Shown here in pieces: positions 45,234 to 55,923 of a DNA stretch of 64,000 nt. The translations under genes and the position numbers were made by a program. The stretch comes from Aquabacterium sp. (GTDB lineage Bacteria; Pseudomonadota; Gammaproteobacteria; Burkholderiales; Burkholderiaceae_C): positions 1 to 64,000 of the forward strand of contig NZ_JAQSDR010000001.1 in NCBI RefSeq assembly GCF_029946005.1, given 5' to 3'. The notes under the pieces were generated by a model. That model was not told where the DNA came from and searched no databases. It saw nothing but the letters and a program-made list of their open reading frames with translations. How positions within the stretch are numbered: position 1 is the stretch's first letter; each line of letters begins with the position of its first letter.

Positions 45234-46396
45234 TGGGGGCTGCCGATCTCGCGGTGGATGCGGTCAAAGTAAGCCCAGAGCACGTTGTGGTACCGGGCGT
45301 CGTCCAGCAGGAAGGCGTCGTGGCCGTGGGGGGCGTCGATCTCGGCGTAGCTCACGTCGTGGCGGTTGTCGACCAGGGCCTTGACGATCTCGCGTGAGCG
45401 GGCCGGGGCAAAGCGCCAGTCGGTGGTGAAGCTGATGACCAGGAATTTGGCCACGGCCTGGGACAGGGCGGCGGCCAGGTCGCCGCCAAAGGCGCGGGCC
45501 GGGTCAAAGTAATCCAGGGCGCGGGTGATCAGCAGGTAGGTGTTGGCGTCGAAGTAGTCGCTGAACTTGTCGCCTTGGTAGCGCAGGTAGCTTTCAACCT
45601 GGAACTCGATCTCTTGCGTGCTGTAGCGGGGCTCTTCGCCAAGCTCTCGGCCCACCAGGCTGCGGCCAAACTTCTCGTCCATCACGTCGTCGGACAAATA
45701 GGTGATGTGGCCGATCATGCGGGCCACGCGTAGGCCGCGCCGGGGCACCACGCCGTGCTCGTAAAAGTGACCACCATGGAAATCGGGATCAGTGATGATG
45801 GCGCGGCGGGCCACTTCGTTGAAGGCGATGTTTTGCGCCGACAGGTTGGGCGCGGTGGCCACGGCGATGCAGTGGCGCACGCGTTGCGGGTATTGCAGCG
45901 TCCAGCTCATGGCCTGCATGCCGCCCAGGCTGCCGCCCAGCACGGCAGCCAATTGCGTGATGCCCAGGCGGTCCAGCACGCGGGCTTGCGCGTCGACCCA
46001 GTCTTCCACCGTCACCACGGGGAAGTCGGCGCCGTAGACGCGGCCCGTGTCGGGGTTGAGGTGCGTGGGCCCGGTCGAGCCAAAGCACGATCCGGGGTTG
46101 TTGACGCAGATGACGAAGAACTTGTGGGTGTCCAGCGGCTTGCCGGGCCCAATCAGGTTGTCCCACCAGCCCTGGCTTTTGGGGATGGGCTTGCCGTGCT
46201 CGTCGGCGTGCAAGCCGGCCACGTGGTGTGAGGCATTGAGGGCGTGGCACACCAGCACCGCGTTGCTGCGGTCGGCGTTGAGCTGCCCATAGGTCTCGAC
46301 CATGAGGGTGTAGTCGCGCAAGACGGCGCCGCTGCGCAAGGGCAGGGGGGCGTCGAAGTGCATGGAAACAGGGGTCACAACCCCGAGGGAAGACAT
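45230..46396 (-). CDS. metX: Homoserine O-acyltransferase MetX
   Basis: The 388-residue alpha/beta hydrolase-fold enzyme has the nucleophile elbow [10 protein letters not shown] and a late D-W-R-F-A-P and G-H-D-A-F motif giving the rest of the triad. It acylates homoserine in methionine synthesis. Proteobacterial members paired with MetW often prefer succinyl-CoA, so acetyl versus succinyl is not decided here. The start at 46396 matches the family; upstream codons do not. A terminator hairpin 22 nt before the start suggests attenuation. Confidence 0.94.
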   Translation of the reverse strand: MSSLGVVTPVSMHFDAPLPLRSGAVLRDYTLMVETYGQLNADRSNAVLVCHALNASHHVAGLHADEHGKPIPKSQGWWDNLIGPGKPLDTHKFFVICVNNPGSCFGSTGPTHLNPDTGRVYGADFPVVTVEDWVDAQARVLDRLGITQLAAVLGGSLGGMQAMSWTLQYPQRVRHCIAVATAPNLSAQNIAFNEVARRAIITDPDFHGGHFYEHGVVPRRGLRVARMIGHITYLSDDVMDEKFGRSLVGRELGEEPRYSTQEIEFQVESYLRYQGDKFSDYFDANTYLLITRALDYFDPARAFGGDLAAALSQAVAKFLVISFTTDWRFAPARSREIVKALVDNRHDVSYAEIDAPHGHDAFLLDDARYHNVLWAYFDRIHREIGSPQ

Positions 46397-46417
46397 GGCG
46401 CTACGTGAATCGTTCAA

Positions 46418-46451
46418 TAAAAAACCGGCCGCGCGTTGAAGCAGGGGCCGG
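46418..46451 (-). terminator. Terminator-like hairpin in the metX leader
   Basis: On the minus strand, CCGGCC (46451-46446) pairs with GGCCGG (46430-46425) across a 15-nt loop and is followed by six Ts (to about 46418), ending only 22 nt before the metX start. No minus-strand protein gene clearly ends here, so it may be an attenuator or riboswitch platform for metX. The 261-bp gap 46397-46657 otherwise holds an 8-bp inverted repeat at 46511-46534. Confidence 0.6.
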
Positions 46452-46510
46452 GTTCCAGCGCCCTCTTTAGCGGTATTTCTTGAGCGCCCGCAAGCCGGAC
46501 AAATCGGCGC

Positions 46511-46534
46511 TTTGGCGCACAGTGTAGCGCCAAA
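46511..46534. promoter_or_regulatory. Perfect 8-8-8 inverted repeat upstream of metX
   Basis: TTTGGCGC (46511-46518) and GCGCCAAA (46527-46534) are perfect complements around 8 nt, about 120 bp before metX and before the divergent glutamate-synthase-like gene. It may be an operator, or a leader hairpin working with the terminator at 46418-46451. Confidence 0.45.
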
Positions 46535-46657
46535 CGGCCAGGGTGGCAGGGGCTGCAAATGGTGTGATCAGGCTGCTGTTCGTGGTGCTGATGATGCAAC
46601 TGGCGGCCCACTCCTTCTTTACCATGGTGAAAAGTCCGCCTGGACGAGGAGCTTGCA

Positions 46658-48310
46658 ATGCCCGTGTGGTTAATCCGTTTGAACAAGCATGTGCCCATCC
46701 GCTACGGCGTTTGGGTGATGTCGGCCTTGCTGGCCTTGGCCGGCGGCCTGTGGTGGTTGGAGAGCCGACAGGGCGCCTGGATGGTGGTGCTGGGTTTGCT
46801 GCTGGTGCTGCTGGGTTTCAAGGATGTGCGGCAGAGCAAGCGCTCGGTGCTGCGCAACTACCCGGTCATGGGCCACATGCGCTACCTGCTGGAGTTCATC
46901 CGCCCCGAGATCCGGCAGTACTTCATCGAGAGCGACAGCGAGGCGGCGCCGTTTTCGCGCCAGCAGCGTTCACTGGTGTACCAACGGGCCAAGGGCGAAC
47001 AGGACAAGCGGCCCTTTGGCACGCAAAAGGACGTGGGGGCCACCGGTTATGAATGGTTGAGCCATTCGCTCGCGCCCAGCCACATTGCTTCACAGGATTT
47101 CCGGATCACGATTGGGCAGGGTGGGTCGTCCTGCACACAGCCTTACCAGGCCAGCGTGTTCAACATCTCGGCGATGAGCTTTGGGGCCTTGAGCGCCAAC
47201 GCCATCCTGGCCTTGAACGCCGGGGCGCGCAAAGGCAATTTCGCGCACGATACGGGCGAGGGCTCCATCAGCCAATACCACCGCGAGGCGGGCGGCGACC
47301 TGATCTGGGAGATCGGATCCGGCTACTTTGGCTGTCGCACGGACGACGGTCACTTTGACGCCGACAAGTTCGCCGCCAGCGCGCGTGATCCGCAGGTCAA
47401 GCTGATCGAGTTGAAGCTGAGCCAGGGCGCCAAACCAGGGCACGGTGGCGTGTTGCCGGGCCCCAAGGTGACGCCTGAGATCGCGGCCGCGCGGGGCGTG
47501 ACCATCGGCGTGGACTGCGTGTCGCCGGCCAGCCACAGCGAGTTCTCTACGCCGATCGAGATGATGCAGTTCATCGAGCGTTTGAGGCAGTTGTCAGGTG
47601 GCAAGCCCGTGGGCTTCAAGTTCTGCATCGGGCACCCCTGGGAGTGGTTTGCCTTGGCCAAGGCCATGCGCGAAACCGGCATCTGGCCCGATTTCATCGT
47701 GGTGGATGGTGCCGAGGGCGGCACGGGCGCCGCGCCCCTGGAGTTCACCGACCACGTGGGTGCGCCTTTGCAAGAAGGCCTTTTGCTGGTTCACAACACC
47801 TTGGTGGGCATGGGCGAGCGGCACCGCGTCAAGATTGGTTGCGCGGGCAAGGTCATCAGCGCTTTTGACATCGCCCGCATGATGGCGCTGGGGGCGGATT
47901 GGTGCAATTCGGCGCGGGGCTTCATGTTCGCGCTGGGCTGCATCCAGGCGCAAAGCTGCCACACCGGCGAATGCCCCACGGGCGTGACCACGCAAGATCC
48001 TTTGCGCCAGCGCGCGCTGGTGGTGGCTGACAAGGCCGAGCGGGTGTACTACCTGCACATGAACACTTTGTATGCACTGAAGGAGCTGGTGCAGGCTGCT
48101 GGTTTGCAGCACCCCAACGACATCACCGCCGACCACATCGTGCGCCGGGTGTCGAACTCGGAGGTGAGGCGCCTGGCCAATCTGCTGGCGTTTGCCAAGC
48201 CGGGCGAACTGCTGGCCGCCGAGCGCGGCGAAGCGCCCTGGCCTCAGCCGGTGTTTGAAGACTACTGGCGCCAGGCCAGGGCCGACTCGTTCAACAAGTC
48301 GGTGGCCTGA
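46658..48310 (+). CDS. FMN-binding glutamate-synthase-family protein
   Basis: The 550-residue protein has two N-terminal membrane helices, then a TIM-barrel domain like the FMN domain of glutamate synthase large subunit. Visible motifs are F-G-A-L-S-A-N-A, G-E-G-S-I-S, K-P-G-H-G-G-V-L-P-G, V-V-D-G-A-E-G-G-T-G-A-A-P and a C-terminal cysteine group C-I-Q-A-Q-S-C-H-T-G-E-C-P-T-G for an iron-sulfur cluster. It lacks the glutaminase and GXGXG domains, so it is not a normal GOGAT. The reaction is unknown, likely a membrane-linked oxidoreductase. GAGGAG supports the start. Confidence 0.9.
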   Translation: MPVWLIRLNKHVPIRYGVWVMSALLALAGGLWWLESRQGAWMVVLGLLLVLLGFKDVRQSKRSVLRNYPVMGHMRYLLEFIRPEIRQYFIESDSEAAPFSRQQRSLVYQRAKGEQDKRPFGTQKDVGATGYEWLSHSLAPSHIASQDFRITIGQGGSSCTQPYQASVFNISAMSFGALSANAILALNAGARKGNFAHDTGEGSISQYHREAGGDLIWEIGSGYFGCRTDDGHFDADKFAASARDPQVKLIELKLSQGAKPGHGGVLPGPKVTPEIAAARGVTIGVDCVSPASHSEFSTPIEMMQFIERLRQLSGGKPVGFKFCIGHPWEWFALAKAMRETGIWPDFIVVDGAEGGTGAAPLEFTDHVGAPLQEGLLLVHNTLVGMGERHRVKIGCAGKVISAFDIARMMALGADWCNSARGFMFALGCIQAQSCHTGECPTGVTTQDPLRQRALVVADKAERVYYLHMNTLYALKELVQAAGLQHPNDITADHIVRRVSNSEVRRLANLLAFAKPGELLAAERGEAPWPQPVFEDYWRQARADSFNKSVA

Positions 48311-48317
48311 GCGCGAA

Positions 48318-48938
48318 TCAGGCCTTGGGTGGGGCGGTGTCGACGAAGCTGGGACGCTGCGAGAGCTTGTCGAACAGCTTGCCCAGGTTGGGGTAGTCAT
48401 TGCGCCAGTCGATCTGCGGGAAGCGGAAATCCACATAGCCCAGGGCGCAGCCCGCCGAGATGTCGGCCAGGCTGTGGTGGTTGCCAGTGCACCAGGGGCG
48501 GTCGCCCAGGCCTTGGCTCATGGCCTTGAGGGCGCCGTGCACCTTGGCCATCTGGCGGTCGATCCAGGCTTGCGAGCGTTGCGCTTCAGTGCGGCCGGGC
48601 CAGGTTTGTTCCAGCCGAGCCAGGATGGCGGCATCCATCAGGCCATCGGCCAGGGCTTCCCAGGTGCGCACTTCCACGCGCTCGCGCCCGCTCAGGGGGA
48701 TCAGCTTGCCCACGGGTGACAGGGTGTCTACATATTCCACGATGACGCGCGAGTCGAACACCGCTTCGCCGCCTTCCATCACGAGGCACGGCACCTTGCC
48801 CAAGGGGTTGGAGTCGGAAATGCTGGTGCCTTCCGCCCACACATCCTCCACGTCGAATTTGTAGTCGAGTTTTTTCTCGGCCAGCACGATGCGCACCTTG
48901 CGGACAAACGGGCTAGTCAGTGAACCGATCAGTTTCAT
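48318..48938 (-). CDS. Glutathione S-transferase family protein (YibF-like)
   Basis: The 206-residue protein has an N-terminal thioredoxin-fold GST domain (M-K-L-I-G-S-L-T-S-P-F-V-R-K-V-R-I, then N-P-L-G-K-V-P-C-L and F-D-S-R-V-I-V-E-Y). An all-helical C-terminal domain follows with the S-L-A-D-I-S N-capping motif. Its length matches YibF/YfcF-type GSTs. The substrate is unknown; detoxification or stress roles are usual. The start at 48938 fits the family. Confidence 0.9.
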   Translation of the reverse strand: MKLIGSLTSPFVRKVRIVLAEKKLDYKFDVEDVWAEGTSISDSNPLGKVPCLVMEGGEAVFDSRVIVEYVDTLSPVGKLIPLSGRERVEVRTWEALADGLMDAAILARLEQTWPGRTEAQRSQAWIDRQMAKVHGALKAMSQGLGDRPWCTGNHHSLADISAGCALGYVDFRFPQIDWRNDYPNLGKLFDKLSQRPSFVDTAPPKA

Positions 48939-49015
48939 TCTGTGTCGTGATGTGTGAATGACGGTGATTTTAACGAAGCCTGGAGACTCGCCCAACCAGA
49001 GGGAGATCACCAAGG

Positions 49016-50404
49016 GTGGATTTGTATAAGACTGTTACATTTGCGGCGGAAATGAACAACCCCGCTGTACGTTCATCTGTGCGCATGGTCCGCCTGGCCG
49101 ACCTTGAGCCCCTTCATGTGGCGTCTGCATCACAGGCGGCGCCGTCTCTGACGAGCAGTGCACCTTTCAGTGTGGCTTGGCCGCCTCCGATCGGCTCTGA
49201 TGCGGCCGAGGACCTGATGTCCGAGATGCGGGCCGCGTATGTGGGCGCCATGGCCTCCGCGCCCAGGGCCGCTGCGGTGCCGCCCGCTGAGGTGCCCCGC
49301 TTGCCGCGCGGCAACGTGGTCAAGCTGCCGGTGGTGTTGAACGTCAGGGCGTCTGACTATGCCCGCATCTGGATCGTCAACGTACTTTTGACTTTGTTGA
49401 CATTGGGCCTGTACCTGCCTTGGGCGCGCGTCAGGTCGCAACGGTACTTTCTGAGGCGCACGCTGGTGGCTGGCCATGTGCTGGATTACCACGCACCGCC
49501 CGCCAGGCATTTGCCTCGTTATGGTTTGGTGCTCGCCTTGGTGGCTGGCGTGGTGGGCGCTTGCATGGGGTCGCCGTTGGCGGGCTTGCTGGCATTTTCC
49601 ATGGCCCTGGCGGTCACCCCCTTGGCCGTGCACACCAGCCTGACTCAACGCATGGCCCACACCAGTTGGGCCGGGCGCCGCTTGAACTTCAAGGGGCAGT
49701 TCACGGCAGTCTATGGCGCCTTGCTGATGCCCTTGATGGGCGTGTTGATCGCAGCTTGGTTGACGCTGGCGGGCGCCACCTTTCATCACCCGCTGTGGTG
49801 GGTGGCCCTGGGGTTTGTCATCGCGCTGTGGCTATTGGGGGTGCCGCTTTTCTGGTGGGCTTACTTCCATTACCGGCAGGGGAATCTCGAACTGGGGCCT
49901 TTGCGTCTGTGGTGGCAGGTTTCGCCTGTGGCCATGGTCATGCTGTGGGTCCGCACGGCGGCCTGGTCAGTGCTGGTGTCCAGCTTGGTGATGGGTTTGG
50001 GTGCCATTGGCCTGGGCGCGCTGCTGTGGTGGCGCGGCCCGGCCAATGGCCCGTGGTTGCTGAGCACGGGGGCTTTTTCATTGGCCGCGGTGTTGGCGGC
50101 GGTGGTGCCCTATGTGCAAGCCCGCTTGCAGAACCTGGTGTGGAACAAGACCGGCAACCGGGCATTGCGGTTTCGCAGCCTTTTGTCGGTGAAGGGCTAT
50201 GTGCTGCTGCAGCTGCGGCATGCCTTGCTGCTGGTGCTGACCTTGGGTTTTTATTGGCCCTGGGCGGTGGTGGCTTCCAGGCGCATGCGCACCGAGGCCC
50301 TGACGGTGTGGGCGAGGGTGGACACCGAGGTGCTGAAGGCGCATTGGACGCCGTTTGCGCAGGGCCAGGCTGGGGCGGCGCCCAAACGTCGCGCAAACGC
50401 CTAA
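49016..50404 (+). CDS. DUF898 (YjgN-like) membrane protein
   Basis: The 462-residue protein has a soluble N-terminal region of about 110 residues and then about eight membrane helices. The DUF898 signature appears twice: L-T-L-G-L-Y-L-P-W-A-R-V-R near residue 135 and L-T-L-G-F-Y-W-P-W-A-V-V-A near residue 415, pointing to an internal duplication. Function is unknown. The first start is a GTG at 49016; an ATG at 49052 is an alternative. It precedes purB on the same strand with a 39-bp gap. Confidence 0.75.
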   Translation: MDLYKTVTFAAEMNNPAVRSSVRMVRLADLEPLHVASASQAAPSLTSSAPFSVAWPPPIGSDAAEDLMSEMRAAYVGAMASAPRAAAVPPAEVPRLPRGNVVKLPVVLNVRASDYARIWIVNVLLTLLTLGLYLPWARVRSQRYFLRRTLVAGHVLDYHAPPARHLPRYGLVLALVAGVVGACMGSPLAGLLAFSMALAVTPLAVHTSLTQRMAHTSWAGRRLNFKGQFTAVYGALLMPLMGVLIAAWLTLAGATFHHPLWWVALGFVIALWLLGVPLFWWAYFHYRQGNLELGPLRLWWQVSPVAMVMLWVRTAAWSVLVSSLVMGLGAIGLGALLWWRGPANGPWLLSTGAFSLAAVLAAVVPYVQARLQNLVWNKTGNRALRFRSLLSVKGYVLLQLRHALLLVLTLGFYWPWAVVASRRMRTEALTVWARVDTEVLKAHWTPFAQGQAGAAPKRRANA

Positions 50405-51811
<1,407 letters not shown>

Positions 51812-51822
51812 GTGGCTTGTTC

Positions 51823-52662
51823 ATGAACTTCACCGACCAACTCCAGCACGCCCAACGCCAAAACGACTCCATGCTTTGCGTGGGCTTGGACCCGGAACCT
51901 TCGCGGTTCCCGGGCGTCTGGAAGGATCAACCAGCGCGCATCTACGATTTTTGCGCCGCGATCGTTGATGCCACCAAAGACCTGGTCTGCGCCTTCAAAC
52001 CGCAGATCGCCTACTTTGCCGCGCACCGTGCCGAAGACCAGCTTGAGCGCCTGATGGCACACATCAAGCGCGTGGCGCCCCAGGTGCCCATCATTCTGGA
52101 CGCCAAACGCGGCGACATCGGCAGCACGGCCGAGCAGTACGCCCGCGAAGCTTTCGAGCGCTACCAGGCCGATGCCGTCACCCTGTCGCCCTTCATGGGC
52201 TTCGACTCGGTCGAGCCCTACCTGCGTTATCCCGGCAAGGGCGTGATCCTGCTGTGCCGCACGTCTAACCCAGGGGGCTCTGATCTGCAGAACCAGCGCC
52301 TGGCCGATGTGCCCCGTCAGCCTCGCGTGTATGAACACCTTGCCGCCTTGGCGCAAGGCCCGTGGAACACCAATGGCCAGGTTGCGCTGGTGGTGGGCGC
52401 AACCTTCCCCGAAGAGATTGCCCGGGTGCGCGAGCTGGCCCCGACCTTGCCTTTGCTGATCCCCGGTGTGGGCGCCCAAGGCGGTGATGCGGCGGCCACG
52501 GTGAAAGCCGGGCGGCGCGTGGCGGCCGACGGCAGCGTGACGGGCGCGATCATCGTCAACAGTTCGCGCGCGGTGTTGTACGCCAGCGCCGGCGATGACT
52601 TCGCCAGTGCAGCGCGGCGTGTGGCGCTGGACACCAGGCAGGCCTTGAACGCCGCACGCTGA
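51823..52662 (+). CDS. pyrF: Orotidine 5'-phosphate decarboxylase (type 2)
   Basis: The 279-residue TIM-barrel enzyme has C-V-G-L-D-P-E-P near the start and the catalytic [13 protein letters not shown] motif, the longer type 2 OMP decarboxylase form. It makes UMP in de novo pyrimidine synthesis. I chose the ATG at 51823; a TTG at 51808 overlapping purB is less likely. Its stop shares a base with the next start (TGATG), coupling it to an unrelated permease gene. Confidence 0.95.
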   Translation: MNFTDQLQHAQRQNDSMLCVGLDPEPSRFPGVWKDQPARIYDFCAAIVDATKDLVCAFKPQIAYFAAHRAEDQLERLMAHIKRVAPQVPIILDAKRGDIGSTAEQYAREAFERYQADAVTLSPFMGFDSVEPYLRYPGKGVILLCRTSNPGGSDLQNQRLADVPRQPRVYEHLAALAQGPWNTNGQVALVVGATFPEEIARVRELAPTLPLLIPGVGAQGGDAAATVKAGRRVAADGSVTGAIIVNSSRAVLYASAGDDFASAARRVALDTRQALNAAR

Positions 52663-53819
52663 TGTTCATCTTCAGGCTGTTGCTCAAGAATGCCTTCAGG
52701 CATCGCTTGCGCACAGCGCTGACGATGGTGGGGCTGGTGGTGGCCATCAGCGCCTTTGGCCTGCTGCGCACCATCGTCGATGCCTGGTACGCGGGTGTGG
52801 ATGCCTCTTCCAGCGCACGCCTGGTCACGCGCAGTTCGATCTCGCTGACCTTCCCCCTGCCTTTGAACTATGCCGAACAGATCCGGGTGGTGGAGGGCGT
52901 GAAGGGCGTCTCGTGGGCCAACTGGTTTGGGGGTGTCTACATCCGAGAGCGCAACTTCTTCGTGCAGTTCGCGGTCGACCCGCCCAGCTACCTGGCGCTG
53001 TACCCCGAGTTCGTGCTGAACGAAGACGACAAGCAAGCCTTCTTTCGGGATCGCCAGGGTTGCATCGTGGGCCGCAAGCTGGCGCAAAAGTATGGCTGGA
53101 AGCTGGGCGACACCATTGCTTTGCGCGGCACCATCTACCCGGGCAACTGGCGCTTCACCATCCGCGGCATCTACGAAGGCATTGACGCCAAGACCGACGA
53201 GCAGCAGATGTTGTTCCACTGGAAGCGCCTGGCCGAGAGCATCCGCGCCCGCGCGGGCCGCAACGCCGATTTCGTGGGCGTGTACATGGTCGGCCTGCGC
53301 GATGCGAACCAGGCGGCCGAGGTGGCGCAGCGCATTGATGCGCTGTTCAAGAACTCGCTGGCCGAGACCTTGAGCGAGACCGAGAAGGCGTTTCAACTGA
53401 GCTTCGTGTCGATGAGCGAAGCCATCCTGGTCGCGGTGCAGGCGGTCAGTTTCATCATCATCGTGATCATCATGGTGGTGATGGCCAACACCATGACCAT
53501 GACCGCGCGCGAGCGCCTGGCCGAGTACGCCACGATGAAGGCGCTGGGCTTCGCGCCTGGCTTCATCAGCAAGTTGTTGCTGGGCGAAAGCCTGCTGATC
53601 GCCTTGATCGGCGGGGGCATCGGGGTGGCCTTGACCTTCCCGCTGGCCAAGGCGTTCGGCGGCAATCTGGCAACCTTGTTCCCGGTCTTCCAGGTGTCGG
53701 GCACGACGGTGATGTACCAGGTGCTGGCCTGTGTGGTGGTGGGCGGCGTGGCCGCGGCCTGGCCAGCCTGGAAGATGTCCCGCATCGAGATTGTGCAGGG
53801 CTTGAGCCATGTGGCCTGA
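52662..53819 (+). CDS. FtsX/MacB-type ABC transporter permease 1
   Basis: The 385-residue protein has one N-terminal membrane helix, a periplasmic MacB_PCD-like domain of about 220 residues, and three C-terminal helices. R-L-A-E-Y-A-T-M-K-A-L-G-F is the FtsX motif for coupling to an ATPase. Such permeases act in mechanotransmission, exporting lipoproteins, peptides or lipids, not classical import. The start overlaps pyrF (TGATG), and the gene overlaps the second permease by 11 bp. No ATP-binding subunit is adjacent. Confidence 0.87.
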   Translation: MFIFRLLLKNAFRHRLRTALTMVGLVVAISAFGLLRTIVDAWYAGVDASSSARLVTRSSISLTFPLPLNYAEQIRVVEGVKGVSWANWFGGVYIRERNFFVQFAVDPPSYLALYPEFVLNEDDKQAFFRDRQGCIVGRKLAQKYGWKLGDTIALRGTIYPGNWRFTIRGIYEGIDAKTDEQQMLFHWKRLAESIRARAGRNADFVGVYMVGLRDANQAAEVAQRIDALFKNSLAETLSETEKAFQLSFVSMSEAILVAVQAVSFIIIVIIMVVMANTMTMTARERLAEYATMKALGFAPGFISKLLLGESLLIALIGGGIGVALTFPLAKAFGGNLATLFPVFQVSGTTVMYQVLACVVVGGVAAAWPAWKMSRIEIVQGLSHVA

Positions 53820-54984
53820 GTTGCTGCCGTTTTCCTACATCGCGCGCAACCTGTGGGTGCGGCGGGTGACCACCATGCTCACGGCGGGCGGCATGGCCCT
53901 GGTGGTCTACGTGTTCGCCACCGTGTTGATGATGGGCGAGGGCATCCGGGCCACGCTGGTGGCCACGGGGCGGCCGGACAACGTGATGGTGTTGCGCAAA
54001 GGCGCGGGGGCCGAGATCAATTCCAGCATCTCGCGCGGGCAGGCGGCCATCATCGAATCCCTGCCGGGCCTGGCGAACAATGGGCAGGGCGGCAAGCTGG
54101 TCTCGCGTGAGCCCGTGGTGCTGAACACCTTGCCCAAGCGGGCTTCGGGCAAACCCAGCAATATCACGGTGCGCGGCACCTCGGCCACCGGCCTGGCTTT
54201 GCGGCCGCAAGTGCGCTTCATCAAAGGCCGCATGTTTCGCCCGGGCACCAGTGAGATCGTGGCGGGGCAGTCAGTGGCCCGTGGTTTTGTGGGCGCGGGC
54301 CTGGGCGAAACCTTGAAGTTCGCCGGGCGCGAGTGGCTGGTGGTCGGCGTTTTCGATGCCAACCGCAGCGGCTTCGATTCCGAAATCTGGGGTGACAGCG
54401 AACAGATGATGCAGGCCTTTCGCCGGTCCAACTACTCCAGCGTGATCTTCCGGTTGAACGACCCAGGCACCTTCGAGCCAACCCGGGCCGCCCTGGAAGA
54501 CGACCCGCGCCTGACCCTGGAGGCCAAGCCCGAGGTGCAGTTCTACGCCGAGCAGTCCGAGTTGCTGTCCACCTTCATCCGCCTGCTGGGCTTGTCGCTG
54601 TCCATCATCTTTTCGATCGGGGCCATCGTGGGCGCGATGATCACGATGTTCGCCACGGTGGCCGCGCGCGTGGGCGAGATCGGCACCTTGCGGGCTTTGG
54701 GCTTTCGGCGCAACGCGGTGCTGATGAGCTTTCTGACCGAGTCTTTGCTGTTGTCGCTGGTGGGCGGCGTGATGGGCCTGGGCGCGGCCTCGTTGATGCA
54801 GGCGGTGAACATTTCCACCGTCAATTTCAAGACCTTTTCAGAGCTGGCGTTTCAGTTCAGACTGACGCCCATGATTGCCCTGCAAAGCCTGCTGTTCGCC
54901 CTGGCGATGGGGCTGCTGGGCGGTTTCATCCCGGCCTGGCGGGCGGCGCGCCTGAAGATCGTGGATTGTTTGCGCGAGGCTTGA
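53809..54984 (+). CDS. FtsX/MacB-type ABC transporter permease 2
   Basis: The 391-residue protein repeats the layout of its neighbour: N-terminal helix, large periplasmic domain (about residues 45-260) and three C-terminal helices, with R-V-G-E-I-G-T-L-R-A-L-G-F before helix 3. The two would form a heterodimeric permease. The expected ATPase gene (LolD/MacB-like) is missing on both sides; it may lie elsewhere on the chromosome. The next gene starts 35 nt after the stop. Confidence 0.87.
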   Translation: MWPELLPFSYIARNLWVRRVTTMLTAGGMALVVYVFATVLMMGEGIRATLVATGRPDNVMVLRKGAGAEINSSISRGQAAIIESLPGLANNGQGGKLVSREPVVLNTLPKRASGKPSNITVRGTSATGLALRPQVRFIKGRMFRPGTSEIVAGQSVARGFVGAGLGETLKFAGREWLVVGVFDANRSGFDSEIWGDSEQMMQAFRRSNYSSVIFRLNDPGTFEPTRAALEDDPRLTLEAKPEVQFYAEQSELLSTFIRLLGLSLSIIFSIGAIVGAMITMFATVAARVGEIGTLRALGFRRNAVLMSFLTESLLLSLVGGVMGLGAASLMQAVNISTVNFKTFSELAFQFRLTPMIALQSLLFALAMGLLGGFIPAWRAARLKIVDCLREA

Positions 54985-55019
54985 CGGCCCGCGCGCTTCT
55001 CTTCAACAAGGAAAGCACT

Positions 55020-55913
55020 GTGCAAGTTTGTACGTTTCAAACCGGCGACGAGCCGGAGGTGGGTCTGGTCCACGAGGAGTGGATCCTGCCCGTGCAGCGC
55101 GCACTGCCTGAGCTGCTGCGGCCCCATGAGCCGATGCTGGACCTGATCACGCGTTGGGACAGCGTCAAGCCAGCCCTGCAAGCACTGCTGAACGACCCGG
55201 CCCCCGCCGAGAAGCTGCGCCGCGAAACCGTGCGCCTGCTGGCGCCGGTGCCGCGCCCGGGCAAGGTGCTGGGCATCGGCTTGAATTACCTGGACCACAT
55301 CAACGAGAAGATCATTGGTGAGGTGCGCACGGCGCCCGAGCACCAGGTCTGGTTCAGCAAGGCGACCACGGCGGTCAATGGCCCTTTTGACCCCATCGTG
55401 CTGCCGCCCGAGTCCGTGTCCACCATGACGGATTACGAGGCCGAGCTGGTCGTCATCATCGGGCGGCGCTGCAAGCGAGTCACGCCGGAGCAGGCACCGG
55501 CTTTCGTCTTCGGCTACTGCGTGGGTAACGACGTGTCGGTGCGTGACTGGCAGAAGCGCACTTCGCAGTGGACCTTGGGCAAGGGCTTCGACACGCACGC
55601 GCCCTTTGGCCCCTGGATCACCACGGCGGACGAGGTGCCCGATCCGCACGCTTTGGGCCTCCGTGGCTTGGTGAACGGCGAGGAGCGCCAGAGCAGCAAC
55701 ACCAGCTTGATGATCTTCAAGATTTGGGACCAGATCTCAGTGCTGAGCCAGGCCATGACGCTCGAGCCCGGCGATGTGATCTACACCGGCACCTGCAGCG
55801 GCGTGGGCGCAGGCATGACGCCGCCTCGGTTCTTGCGCCTGGGTGACCACGTCCGCATCGAGATCGACCAGTTGGGCGCGATCGAGTCGCGCTGCATCGC
55901 CGACCTGGTTTGA
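55020..55913 (+). CDS. Fumarylacetoacetate hydrolase family protein
   Basis: The 297-residue protein has the FAH fold with V-L-G-I-G-L-N-Y-L-D-H and metal-binding acidic residues in D-Y-E-A-E-L-V-V-I-I-G. It also has the family stretch G-Y-C-V-G-N-D-V-S-V-R-D-W-Q and G-D-V-I-Y-T-G-T near the end. Members hydrolyse C-C bonds of diketo acids, decarboxylate or hydrate/dehydrate sugar acids. The substrate is unknown, perhaps an aromatic or acylpyruvate intermediate. The GTG at 55020 with AAGGAAAG at 55008-55015 is the likely start; an ATG at 54966 inside the permease gene is unlikely. Confidence 0.85.
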   Translation: MQVCTFQTGDEPEVGLVHEEWILPVQRALPELLRPHEPMLDLITRWDSVKPALQALLNDPAPAEKLRRETVRLLAPVPRPGKVLGIGLNYLDHINEKIIGEVRTAPEHQVWFSKATTAVNGPFDPIVLPPESVSTMTDYEAELVVIIGRRCKRVTPEQAPAFVFGYCVGNDVSVRDWQKRTSQWTLGKGFDTHAPFGPWITTADEVPDPHALGLRGLVNGEERQSSNTSLMIFKIWDQISVLSQAMTLEPGDVIYTGTCSGVGAGMTPPRFLRLGDHVRIEIDQLGAIESRCIADLV

Positions 55914-55923
55914 CCTGAATGCT

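Noticed and set aside
46467-46658. Minus-strand 63-codon open frame upstream of metX
   Set aside because: It starts in the promoter region of the divergent gene, has no recognised domain, and its sequence is explained by the inverted repeat and leader elements; a weak possibility remains but it is not supported.
52317-53810. 497-codon open frame antisense to pyrF and the first permease
   Set aside because: It spans two unrelated sense genes, lacks any motif and is biased to His/Gln/Arg, so it is not a gene.
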